From Clostridia bacterium (lineage in GTDB: Bacteria; Bacillota_A; Clostridia; Oscillospirales; CAG-272), in assembly GCA_017408625.1 (NCBI GenBank), contig JAFQUG010000167.1, positions 1 through 6,031 on the forward strand: a DNA stretch of 6,031 nucleotides. The letters run 5' to 3'. Made by a program: the position numbers and the translations under genes. The stretch's first letter is position 1. Each line of letters opens with the position of its first letter. Below, one piece after another: positions 1 to 4,972 of this stretch. Under the pieces are notes generated by a model. The model had not been told where the DNA came from and did not search any database. It worked only from the letters and a program-made list of their open reading frames with translations.

Positions 1-1
1 G

Positions 2-1303
2 GGTGCGGTCATGTCGATCGACAACGTCTTAGCCGTGTTTATGCTGCCGCTTTTCGGTGCGCTTTCGGATAAGGTCAAGTCCCGCTACGGAAAAAGAACT
101 CCGTTCGTGTTCTGGGGCTGTATCGGTGCCGTGATTGCTTTCGTGGTGCTGACGCTGGTGGATAACTGGCAGCTGGCACAGGTCGTGGTGACCGACATTC
201 CCGATCTGCACGCCGCAATGAAGGCTCTTTCCGAAACCGATCCCGCCGCCGCTGCTGACATGGCAGAACAGATCAGACAAAAGACCATTGAGATCACGCT
301 GGCAAACCCCTGGCCGCTGGTTGGCTTTATTGCCACGCTGCTGGCCGTGCTTTCCGCAATGGCAACCTTCCGCTCTCCCGCAGTTGCACTGATGCCTGAC
401 GTCACCATCAAGCCCCTGCGCTCCAAGGCAAACGCCATCATCAATCTGACGGGTACCGCAGGCGGTATCATCGTGCATGGCTTGGGCTCTGTGTTTGCAA
501 CCTCCAAGAACGTCTTTATGCAGTATACCGGCTACGTGCTGGCCGTCTGCTACGTCATGATTGCAGGCTTGTATATTTTCTTCTGGTTCGTCAAGGAAAA
601 GAAGTGGGCTGCAGAGATGGAGGAACAGACCCGACGCCTTGGCCTTGAGGAGGTTACCGAGGGTGAGAATGCCGAGGAGCAGCGCAAGCTGTCCAAGCCT
701 GAGCTGATCTCGCTGATGCTGATTCTTGCGTCGGTTGCGCTTTGGTATATCGGCTATAATTCCATTACCAGTAAGTATTCGGTCTACGCGACCAACATCC
801 TGGGATTTGACTTTAACCTGACGCTGATCGTGGCGCAGGCCGCTGCTATTGTGGCTTATATTCCCGTGGGTATCATCTCGTCTAAATTCGGACGCAGAAA
901 AACCATCCTGGCAGGTATCATCATGCTGGCCACCGCGTTCTTAGTCGGCCACTTCATTCAACCTACCACGCCCGCGTGGATCATGTTCCCGATCTTTAGC
1001 CTGGCAGGTATCGGCTGGGCAACCATCAACGTCAATTCCTTCCCCATGGTGGTCGAGCTTGCAAAGGGCGGCAACGTGGGCAAGTACACGGGGTATTATT
1101 ACACCGCGTCCATGTCGGCGCAGATCGTCGCACCCATCGTGTCGGGTGTGCTGTACGACCTGATCGGCATGCGCCAGGTCTTCTTCCTGTTCGGTGCAGT
1201 GTTCGTCGTTTTCTCGTTTATCACCATGTTCTTTGTCAAGCACGGAGATGCCAAGCCCGCACCCAAGAAGAGTGCGCTGGAGAATCTGGACGTAGACGAC
1301 TAA
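2..1303 (+). CDS. MFS sugar symporter, GPH/SLC45-type, 5'-truncated by window edge
   Basis: This is a polytopic inner-membrane transporter, probably a cation-coupled symporter for a sugar or glycoside; the substrate cannot be read. The frame is open to the window edge (Gly-Ala-Val precede the first ATG at 11), and the visible protein begins in what should be TM2, so that ATG is internal and TM1 is missing upstream. Numbering from that Met, hydrophobic segments lie at about 3-19, 31-50, 101-119, 142-163, 171-193, 231-250, 268-290, 298-316, 322-344, 362-386 and 388-409: eleven of the expected twelve. Family marks are DN...P..G.LSD then a basic loop with SRYGKRTPF (20-32), the MPDVTIKPLRSKANAIINL stretch (128-146) typical of clostridial SLC45-like proteins, and a second GRRK loop (294-297). 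A charged cytoplasmic loop spans about 194-229. The external loop at about 51-98 is long. A terminator follows 50 bp after the stop. Confidence 0.87.
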   Translation, partial: GAVMSIDNVLAVFMLPLFGALSDKVKSRYGKRTPFVFWGCIGAVIAFVVLTLVDNWQLAQVVVTDIPDLHAAMKALSETDPAAAADMAEQIRQKTIEITLANPWPLVGFIATLLAVLSAMATFRSPAVALMPDVTIKPLRSKANAIINLTGTAGGIIVHGLGSVFATSKNVFMQYTGYVLAVCYVMIAGLYIFFWFVKEKKWAAEMEEQTRRLGLEEVTEGENAEEQRKLSKPELISLMLILASVALWYIGYNSITSKYSVYATNILGFDFNLTLIVAQAAAIVAYIPVGIISSKFGRRKTILAGIIMLATAFLVGHFIQPTTPAWIMFPIFSLAGIGWATINVNSFPMVVELAKGGNVGKYTGYYYTASMSAQIVAPIVSGVLYDLIGMRQVFFLFGAVFVVFSFITMFFVKHGDAKPAPKKSALENLDVDD

Positions 1304-1317
1304 CGGTATAAATGTAG

Positions 1318-1337
1318 GGCGGGGGCTTGCTCCCGCC
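1318..1337 (+). repeat. GC-rich hairpin repeat, copy 1
   Basis: A short hairpin starts 14 bp after the transporter stop. The stem GGCGGG/CCCGCC is extended inward by a G-U and a G-C pair around a CTTG loop on the + strand. Its 18-bp core GCGGGGGCTTGCTCCCGC recurs exactly at 4950-4967. There is no T-tract after it, so it is not itself a canonical terminator. Confidence 0.75.
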
Positions 1338-1353
1338 ACCCGTAGAGTAAGTA

Positions 1354-1386
1354 GAAAAGCCGCTCTTTCGAGCGGCTTTTCTTTGT
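1354..1386 (+). terminator. Rho-independent terminator of the transporter gene (bidirectional)
   Basis: A perfect 12-bp stem (1354-1365 with 1370-1381) closes a 4-nt TTTC loop. The 3' arm ends in TTTTC followed by TTTGT, giving a U-rich tail 50 bp after the transporter stop. The symmetric A-run on the other arm makes it plausible in both directions. The 33 bp from 1354 to 1386 recur at 1888-1920 with one difference. Confidence 0.88.
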
Positions 1387-1434
1387 GACCGAGAAAGTTA
1401 TCCAAAGTATCCCCGGAGGGTCCTCCTGAGCGGA

Positions 1435-1493
1435 GCAAAAATTTCAATCTGTCATCCTCGAGCGCAGCGAAGGATCTTGATTGGAATTTTTGC
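1435..1493 (+). repeat. Structured GTCATYCT repeat, copy 1 (double-stem)
   Basis: An outer 15-bp stem (1435-1449 with 1479-1493, one G-U pair on the + strand) encloses TGTC, then an inner stem ATCCT/AGGAT (1454-1458 with 1471-1475) around a 12-nt loop CGAGCGCAGCGA, then CTT. The same order, spacing and core occur at 4826-4878. There the outer stem has an unrelated sequence and the inner stem carries one compensatory C-G to T-A change. Function unknown; the core resembles widespread intergenic GTCATCCTGAGCG-type repeats of Clostridia. Confidence 0.75.
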
Positions 1494-1820
1494 GAAGTCG
1501 AAGTTTTGCGGGTCGAGGATGCGCTGTCAAGCGCACCGCAGCAAGCAAAACCGCCGCAGGCGGGATCTGCGCAGGTTTCTGACACGCCGCCTGCAGAAGT
1601 TGCATTCGATTGTGATATGTAAGGGGGAGGTAATCGGAGATCGACACGCATTAAGAACAGTTCAAAGGCTGAGTAGACATTTCAGAAATCTGCGCAGATC
1701 CCGCTCCGCGCTTCCATACGTCGCGCTCGCGGTTTTTCTTCGCTACATTCCGCAGCACACTGCGAATTTCGCTCCGAAAAACTTCGACTCGGTTGCTACG
1801 CAACCTTCACTCAGGATGAC
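1451..1820. repeat. 370-bp element with inverted GTCATCCT ends (MITE-like)
   Basis: The left end begins GTCATCCTCGAG (1451-1462) and the right end is its inverse, CTCAGGATGAC (1810-1820), with one base indel. Nested inside are further inverted pairs in the correct order: 1496-1507 with 1778-1789 (12 bp, perfect), 1543-1554 with 1729-1740 (11 of 12) and 1560-1582 with 1682-1704 (22 of 23). The whole can therefore fold as a long imperfect hairpin. Small side hairpins occur at 1521-1534, 1751-1764 and 1791-1805. It encodes no transposase and no clear target duplication is visible, so a non-autonomous mobile or repeat-derived element is inferred. Confidence 0.55.
1560..1704. repeat. Inner 23-bp inverted repeat with 99-bp loop
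   Basis: The two arms, 1560-1582 and 1682-1704, are reverse complements at 22 of 23 positions; the core is GCGGGATCTGCGCAG. The 99-bp loop between them has no recognisable gene. It contains a purine-rich AAGGGGGAGG run at about 1621-1630 but no start codon at a useful distance. Confidence 0.8.
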
Positions 1821-1887
1821 ACACAGGGGGGACGGTGCGCCACGCTCGGGATGAACTCGGGGGATGGATTGGAACCATAATGGTTGA

Positions 1888-1920
1888 GAAAAACCGCTCT
1901 TTCGAGCGGCTTTTCTTTGT
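1888..1920 (-). terminator. Rho-independent terminator of the sigma/membrane-protein unit
   Basis: This is the second copy of the terminator at 1354-1386, differing at one base (A at 1893 instead of G). Read on the - strand, the stem GCCGCTC/GAGCGGT closes a GAAA tetraloop, the changed base forms a G-U pair, and TTTTTC follows. On the + strand the same position is an A-C mismatch. The substitution therefore favours use on the - strand, for the gene whose original end lies at 1921. Confidence 0.8.
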
Positions 1921-2025
1921 TTAGTGAGGCATTTCCACGGTATAACCGCCAAAGATTTCGTTTACGGTATTCATGTCCGAATCGGAAATACGCAGGTAAT
2001 AATCCTTGTACAGGAAAATGCCTGA
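1921..2025 (-). pseudogene. In-frame C-terminal tail of the membrane protein, downstream of the TAA
   Basis: Directly after the TAA at 2026-2028 the same frame stays open for 34 codons, translating as SGIFLYKDYYLRISD followed by 19 more residues to EMPH, then a second TAA at 1921-1923. The tail aligns with the end of the preceding internal domain copy (GIL..GRYYQFSDEQRLIINDMV against GIF..KDYYLRISDSDMNTVNEIF). It also ends five bases before the terminator stem. It is therefore almost certainly the original C-terminus, separated by one nonsense codon. It lacks its own start and is not a separate gene. Confidence 0.85.
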
Positions 2026-4107
2026 TTAGGGGTTATAGAGAAGCTCGTGTATTTCATTGCTTTCGGTAATCGTGATCTCATAATTGGAGGAGTTCATATC
2101 CGGTGAGCCGGACAGCCATTCTCCAAAGTTCAAGATTTCCAAAATCAGGTCTCTTTGCGTGGGTGTCAAGGTGGCATTGTGTGCAACGTCGTCATAGGGC
2201 GAGTCTACTTCAACAGTAAAATAATCGGTGCTTTGATCGCTGCTGACCATGTCGTTGATAATCAGCCTCTGCTCGTCGGAGAACTGATAATAACGTCCCT
2301 GGCCCATCAGAATGCCGGTCTCGGTGCTGTAGGAGAAGAGGAACCCGTCAAACGCGATGCGATAGTCGCAGGTGACGTCAGGCTTGCCGTCTTGCCTTGT
2401 GGTGCTGTCAATGATGGCAAGCAGCTGTCTCGTTTCATCCGCGTCAAGCTCTTTGCCAAGCGCCGAGGACGACATGGAGGAGACAAAAATGGGAGAAGAA
2501 ATCATTTCTACGGAGAAGTCGCCGTAGCCTGCTTTGACGTAGAAGCATACGAAGGTCATGTTTGCCTCGGAGTAGATCAGCTCCAGCGAATACTCGGGAG
2601 GTGCGGGATCACCGTCCACGGGGGCTGCGATAAAGTCGTAGTGAATGATATATTCACCGTGTCTGTTGCGCGTGATGCAAAACGTATTGAAGTTGTCGCC
2701 AAGTCTGATCTGCTCACCCTCGAACAGCTTTTTCGCTCTTTCTACGGTATCTTGCGCAGTATCCGGGTCAACGCCCATTTTGTGCAGCGAATCCACCAGT
2801 CTGTCTCCGGGGGTGATGCCGTGCGGCAGGCGCATATCGTTTGGCAGAGCGAGGCCGCCGAAATAGTTGTTGCAGCTGCCGTCGGGGTGGCGTGTATATC
2901 CGTATGCAAACAGGTTAGAGCCGTGCTCTTCGCCGCTGTAACCCGGTGCGTACTCAACCGAATACGAGTTCATGATGTCAAGCACGCTCTGATCATTCAG
3001 GTAGGTCTGCATGCCCACCGCTTGCTTGAAGGCCTCGGGATCGGTGGTGTTGAAGCCGTATTTCAGCAAAAATTCATGGAATTCGGTGGCGGAAACCGAG
3101 AGGGAGGGAACGTAGCCAAAGCCTACGATCTGCACGGCGTCTTCAAAGGTGAAGGTCTTTTCACCGGACCATATTACAAGATCGTACACTCCGCAGGTCG
3201 CCTGCTCGGGAATCTCAAAGGTGTAGGTGATCTCGCGGCTCTCACCGGGACTAATCACGGTATCCAGATATTCATCGAGTATATAACACTCCTCGTGCAT
3301 AATCCTTGCGGCACCATCCATGGTCAACAGTGCATCCACATACCAATAATCAATAGAACAGAAGTCATACTCAATGATTTGATTTGAAATATTAGTCACA
3401 CCCACCGTGATCTCAAACGTGCTGCCAAGGACACCCACCACAGGGCCGCCGCCCTGCAGGCTGTGCCAGAATTCAAGCCCGCCAACCACCGCGGTCTGCT
3501 CACCGTCGATCAGAATTCTGATCTGCTCGGGATTTATGCCCGCGTATTTGGCAAGCGTTTTTTGCAAGGATTCGATCAGCGCGTCGTAATTGTCGCAGGA
3601 CGTGATTTGTGCGGACAGCGTGACAGTCACGGTTTTTTGTCCCGACGCGGGGAAGAATTCCTGCTTCATATACTCCCACAGCGTGTTGGGTACGACGGTC
3701 GCGCCCGCTTCTTGGTCGGTGACTTCCTCATAGCCGAGGATTTCGACCGCACTGTCCACTGCGTTCAGGTGCTTCCACGCTTCAAATACGTTGCCGGCAC
3801 CGCCCGGCAGGCTGACGCGCTCACGCTTTTGCGCGCCGTTCTCGGTTGCGTAGTAGACCCAAACGTTCTGGTCGGGGCCCTTGACCGGCTGGTATTCAAT
3901 ATCCAATTTCTTGGGGATAAAGGGAACGACCACAAGCACTGCGCTCAGTATCAGGGCAAGCGCAGCCGCGATCAGCACGGGCTTGACCCACGCATACCTG
4001 CGGCGCGCGGCCTTGCGTGCAAGGTCGTCCTCGATTCGGAGCATGCGCTCGACCGCATCGGGATCGATGTGGCCAAGGCCGTCCGAAAACAAATTCTTAT
4101 TCATCAT
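2026..4107 (-). CDS. Single-pass membrane protein, likely sigma partner (anti-sigma/sensor), stop-truncated
   Basis: A 693-residue protein predicted to sit in the membrane with a short inside tail. Residues 1-39 are cytoplasmic and charged, starting MMNKNLFSDGLGHIDPDAVE, the type of N-terminus seen in clostridial proteins encoded after ECF sigma genes. One TM segment follows at about 40-64, then some 630 outside residues. Residues about 83-211 weakly resemble a GerMN-like fold (NYDALIESL, then IRILIDGE). Residues 228-327 resemble a BsuPI/Ig-like beta domain (ITVGVTNISN; SPGESREITYTF; CGVYDLVIW). The middle part (about 330-545) is unrecognised but has an LPHGITPGD stretch. Residues 553-621 and 643-693 are tandem copies of one domain, the second cut by the stop. 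ATG at 4107 was chosen: it overlaps the sigma stop as ATGA and has GAGGG nine bases upstream; ATG at 4104 is possible. An upstream ATG at 4191 would overlap the sigma gene by 88 bp and is rejected. The anti-sigma role is inferred from position and topology. Confidence 0.82.
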   Translation of the reverse strand: MMNKNLFSDGLGHIDPDAVERMLRIEDDLARKAARRRYAWVKPVLIAAALALILSAVLVVVPFIPKKLDIEYQPVKGPDQNVWVYYATENGAQKRERVSLPGGAGNVFEAWKHLNAVDSAVEILGYEEVTDQEAGATVVPNTLWEYMKQEFFPASGQKTVTVTLSAQITSCDNYDALIESLQKTLAKYAGINPEQIRILIDGEQTAVVGGLEFWHSLQGGGPVVGVLGSTFEITVGVTNISNQIIEYDFCSIDYWYVDALLTMDGAARIMHEECYILDEYLDTVISPGESREITYTFEIPEQATCGVYDLVIWSGEKTFTFEDAVQIVGFGYVPSLSVSATEFHEFLLKYGFNTTDPEAFKQAVGMQTYLNDQSVLDIMNSYSVEYAPGYSGEEHGSNLFAYGYTRHPDGSCNNYFGGLALPNDMRLPHGITPGDRLVDSLHKMGVDPDTAQDTVERAKKLFEGEQIRLGDNFNTFCITRNRHGEYIIHYDFIAAPVDGDPAPPEYSLELIYSEANMTFVCFYVKAGYGDFSVEMISSPIFVSSMSSSALGKELDADETRQLLAIIDSTTRQDGKPDVTCDYRIAFDGFLFSYSTETGILMGQGRYYQFSDEQRLIINDMVSSDQSTDYFTVEVDSPYDDVAHNATLTPTQRDLILEILNFGEWLSGSPDMNSSNYEITITESNEIHELLYNP
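2182..2451 (-). other. Domain copy 1 plus linker of a tandem C-terminal duplication
   Basis: Residues about 553-621 (ELDADETRQLLAIID to LIINDMV) form the first copy, with a linker of about 20 residues after it. The second copy begins near base 2181 (NATLTPTQRDLILEILN) and, through the stop codon, runs to 1921. Shared pattern: a short helix with a Q/R-rich face, a beta stretch, Y-x-x-x-SG/TG-I, an aromatic YY/YYL strand, and a closing helix. The function of this domain is not known to me. Confidence 0.6.
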
Positions 4108-4688
4108 TTCAAATAACCCTCGCTTTCCAAAAGCTGCCGCAGCTCCTGCTTGATGGCGGCAATTTCTTTGTTGACCGTGGACTTGCTGCACCCCAGCTTT
4201 TCTGCAATCTCGTCAATGGGGCGGCTCAGATAGTATCTGCTCATAAAGATATAGGCACGGCGATCGGAGAGTGTGCTTGTAAATGCGGTCAGCGTCTCGC
4301 CAAGTGCATTTGCCTCTTGTTCTGTATAAAAGGCGTCGCTGTCAGAGAGCATGTCGTCAAGGTCGGAAAGGGAAGAGACCAGCTCTGCGGGCACGCGCTT
4401 TTGCCGTTTGGTCGCCTTATAGCGATTGATGGCCGTGCGGCGCATGATCGAGAGCAGAAAAGCCGGGAATGAATCGGGTCTTGCGGGCGGAATCGAATTC
4501 CAGACGCGCACGTAGGTATCGTTCAAGCATTCCTCGGCATCCTGTGCGTCGTGCACGATGTTGCGCGCTAAGTAAAGCAGCTTTGTGCGATACTTGGCGT
4601 CGGTTTCCCGGATCGCGCGCTCGTCGCGTTCAAAGTAAAGATCCATGATCTCGCCGTCACTCATGCGGCCTTTGTCCTTGATGTTCAT
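4104..4688 (-). CDS. ECF-type RNA polymerase sigma factor (sigma-70 family)
   Basis: A 194-residue alternative sigma factor that would direct RNA polymerase to a small set of promoters. Region 2 covers about 12-97: DAQDAEECLNDTYVRVWNSI (48-67) is the core-binding helix of region 2.2, and RTAINRYKATKRQKR (84-98) fits the -10-recognising region 2.3/2.4. A long acidic linker (about 105-128) leads to region 4 (about 130-188), whose helix-turn-helix reads PIDEIAEKLGCSKSTVNKEIAAIK (157-180). There is no region 1.1 or 3, as expected of the group, and the length is typical. The start at 4688 is fixed by a perfect AAGGAGGTG four bases upstream. The stop TGA overlaps the ATG of the membrane partner, so the two are translationally coupled. 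Regulation by that partner is likely but inferred. Confidence 0.93.
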   Translation of the reverse strand: MNIKDKGRMSDGEIMDLYFERDERAIRETDAKYRTKLLYLARNIVHDAQDAEECLNDTYVRVWNSIPPARPDSFPAFLLSIMRRTAINRYKATKRQKRVPAELVSSLSDLDDMLSDSDAFYTEQEANALGETLTAFTSTLSDRRAYIFMSRYYLSRPIDEIAEKLGCSKSTVNKEIAAIKQELRQLLESEGYLK

Positions 4689-4692
4689 AACA

Positions 4693-4701
4693 CACCTCCT
4701 T
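4693..4701 (-). promoter_or_regulatory. Perfect Shine-Dalgarno of the sigma gene
   Basis: The - strand reads AAGGAGGTG, fully complementary to the 16S 3' end, with four bases before the ATG at 4688 (six from the GGAGG core). It decides the sigma start and implies strong translation once transcribed. Confidence 0.9.
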
Positions 4702-4716
4702 CGTTATAGATTTTTC

Positions 4717-4731
4717 GTGAAGGGCCTTCAC
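4717..4731. promoter_or_regulatory. 15-bp palindrome in the sigma-gene leader (possible operator)
   Basis: GTGAAGG and CCTTCAC are perfect 7-bp arms around a single central G. The site lies 29 bp upstream of the sigma start, between two direct copies of TATAGAT (4705-4711 and 4732-4738). Its position next to the tentative -10 would suit a repressor, but a leader hairpin is equally possible. Confidence 0.45.
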
Positions 4732-4758
4732 TATAGATAGTCAACAAAATTTTGGGAA
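4730..4758 (-). promoter_or_regulatory. Tentative housekeeping promoter of the sigma operon
   Basis: On the - strand TTCCCA (4758-4753, four of six against TTGACA) is followed by a 17-bp spacer and TATAGT (4735-4730, five of six against TATAAT). A start of transcription near 4723 would fall inside the palindrome. A TTGACT at 4744-4739 has no properly spaced -10. An ECF-type autoregulated promoter cannot be excluded. Confidence 0.3.
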
Positions 4759-4772
4759 AGTGTAAAGGTTTG

Positions 4773-4793
4773 AAGATTCTTTTCAAAGATTCT
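4773..4793. repeat. Short direct repeat upstream of the sigma promoter
   Basis: AAGATTCT occurs at 4773-4780 and 4786-4793, a 13-bp period, with TCTTT-TC-AAAGA (4778-4789) as a small dyad between them. The reverse complement AGAATCTT appears in the repeat element at 4859-4866. It may be a repeat remnant or a binding site. Confidence 0.4.
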
Positions 4794-4803
4794 GCCGGGT
4801 GCT

Positions 4804-4913
4804 GCCCTTGCAGATCCTTCGCAGCGCATCCCCTGCCCGTCATTCTCGAGCGAAGCGAAGAATCTTGGCAGGGGATGCTTGCTCAAGAATGACACCTTCG
4901 GTGTCGCAAGGGC
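4804..4913. repeat. Compact GTCATYCT repeat cluster between the two - strand genes
   Basis: Nested inverted repeats fill this gap. The outer arms GCCCTTGC (4804-4811) and GCAAGGGC (4906-4913) match perfectly. Within them lie the double-stem element 4826-4878, an inverted second GTCATTCT end (4881-4893) and a GACACC-TTC-GGTGTC hairpin (4891-4905). The 4839-4851 arm can pair with 4881-4893 (12 of 13), which competes with the fold inside 4826-4878. No open frame here looks like a gene. Confidence 0.65.
4826..4878 (+). repeat. Structured GTCATYCT repeat, copy 2 (double-stem)
   Basis: A perfect 12-bp outer stem, GCATCCCCTGCC (4826-4837) with GGCAGGGGATGC (4867-4878), encloses CGTC, an inner stem ATTCT/AGAAT (4842-4846 with 4859-4863), a 12-nt loop CGAGCGAAGCGA, then CTT. 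Core and spacing match copy 1 at 1435-1493, but the outer stem sequence is different. Confidence 0.78.
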
Positions 4914-4947
4914 TCGGTGTCATCCCAATTAGTATCTCGGAATGTCT

Positions 4948-4969
4948 ATGCGGGGGCTTGCTCCCGCAT
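4948..4969 (+). repeat. GC-rich hairpin repeat, copy 2
   Basis: ATGCGGG pairs with CCCGCAT around the same GGCTTGCT centre as copy 1, three bases after the stop of the - strand DUF4832 gene. The 18-bp core is identical to 1319-1336. The next pair outward changed from G-C to T-A, keeping the stem. Relative to the neighbouring gene it points the opposite way from copy 1. It has no T-tract on the gene's strand. Confidence 0.75.
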
Positions 4970-4972
4970 CCG

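Larger units (their letters stand above)
1387..1887. other. Non-coding, repeat-rich gap between the two terminators
   Basis: No credible gene is seen in these 501 bp. The open frames here run through inverted repeats and give arginine-rich, low-complexity translations with no recognisable domain or well-placed ribosome site. The stretch holds a small GGAGG/CCTCC hairpin (1415-1426), a degenerate GTCCTCCTGAGCGGAGC copy of the GTCATCCT repeat (1420-1436), the structured element at 1435-1493, and the larger inverted-repeat element at 1451-1820. The last 60 bp are G-rich, without a recognised feature. Confidence 0.7.

Noticed and set aside
1451..1820. CRISPR array
   Set aside because: The repeats are inverted and nested rather than regularly spaced direct repeats with unique spacers.
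1477..1854. A 125-codon + strand frame and overlapping - strand frames in the gap
   Set aside because: They coincide with the inverted repeats, are arginine-rich and have no credible start signal.
2026..2028. Reassigned stop codon (alternative genetic code)
   Set aside because: TAA ends the transporter gene and the tail itself, and TGA ends two other genes, so a code change is not supported; a single nonsense change or error is simpler.
2155..3387. A 410-codon open frame on the + strand
   Set aside because: It is antisense to the membrane protein, shows no domain, signal or ribosome site, and is a by-product of codon bias on the real strand.
4105..4191. An earlier ATG at 4191 that would lengthen the membrane protein by 28 residues
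   Set aside because: It lies deep inside the sigma gene, gives a low-complexity Q/A-rich leader with no family resemblance, and lacks a good ribosome site; the ATGA overlap at 4107 fits far better.
4703..4744. Promoter made of TTGACT (4744-4739) and TATAAC (4708-4703)
   Set aside because: The spacing is 30 bp, and the -10 would abut the Shine-Dalgarno sequence.
4826..4878. Terminator for the DUF4832 gene
   Set aside because: The stem is strong, but no T-tract follows on the - strand, and the element belongs to a repeat family found in another context.
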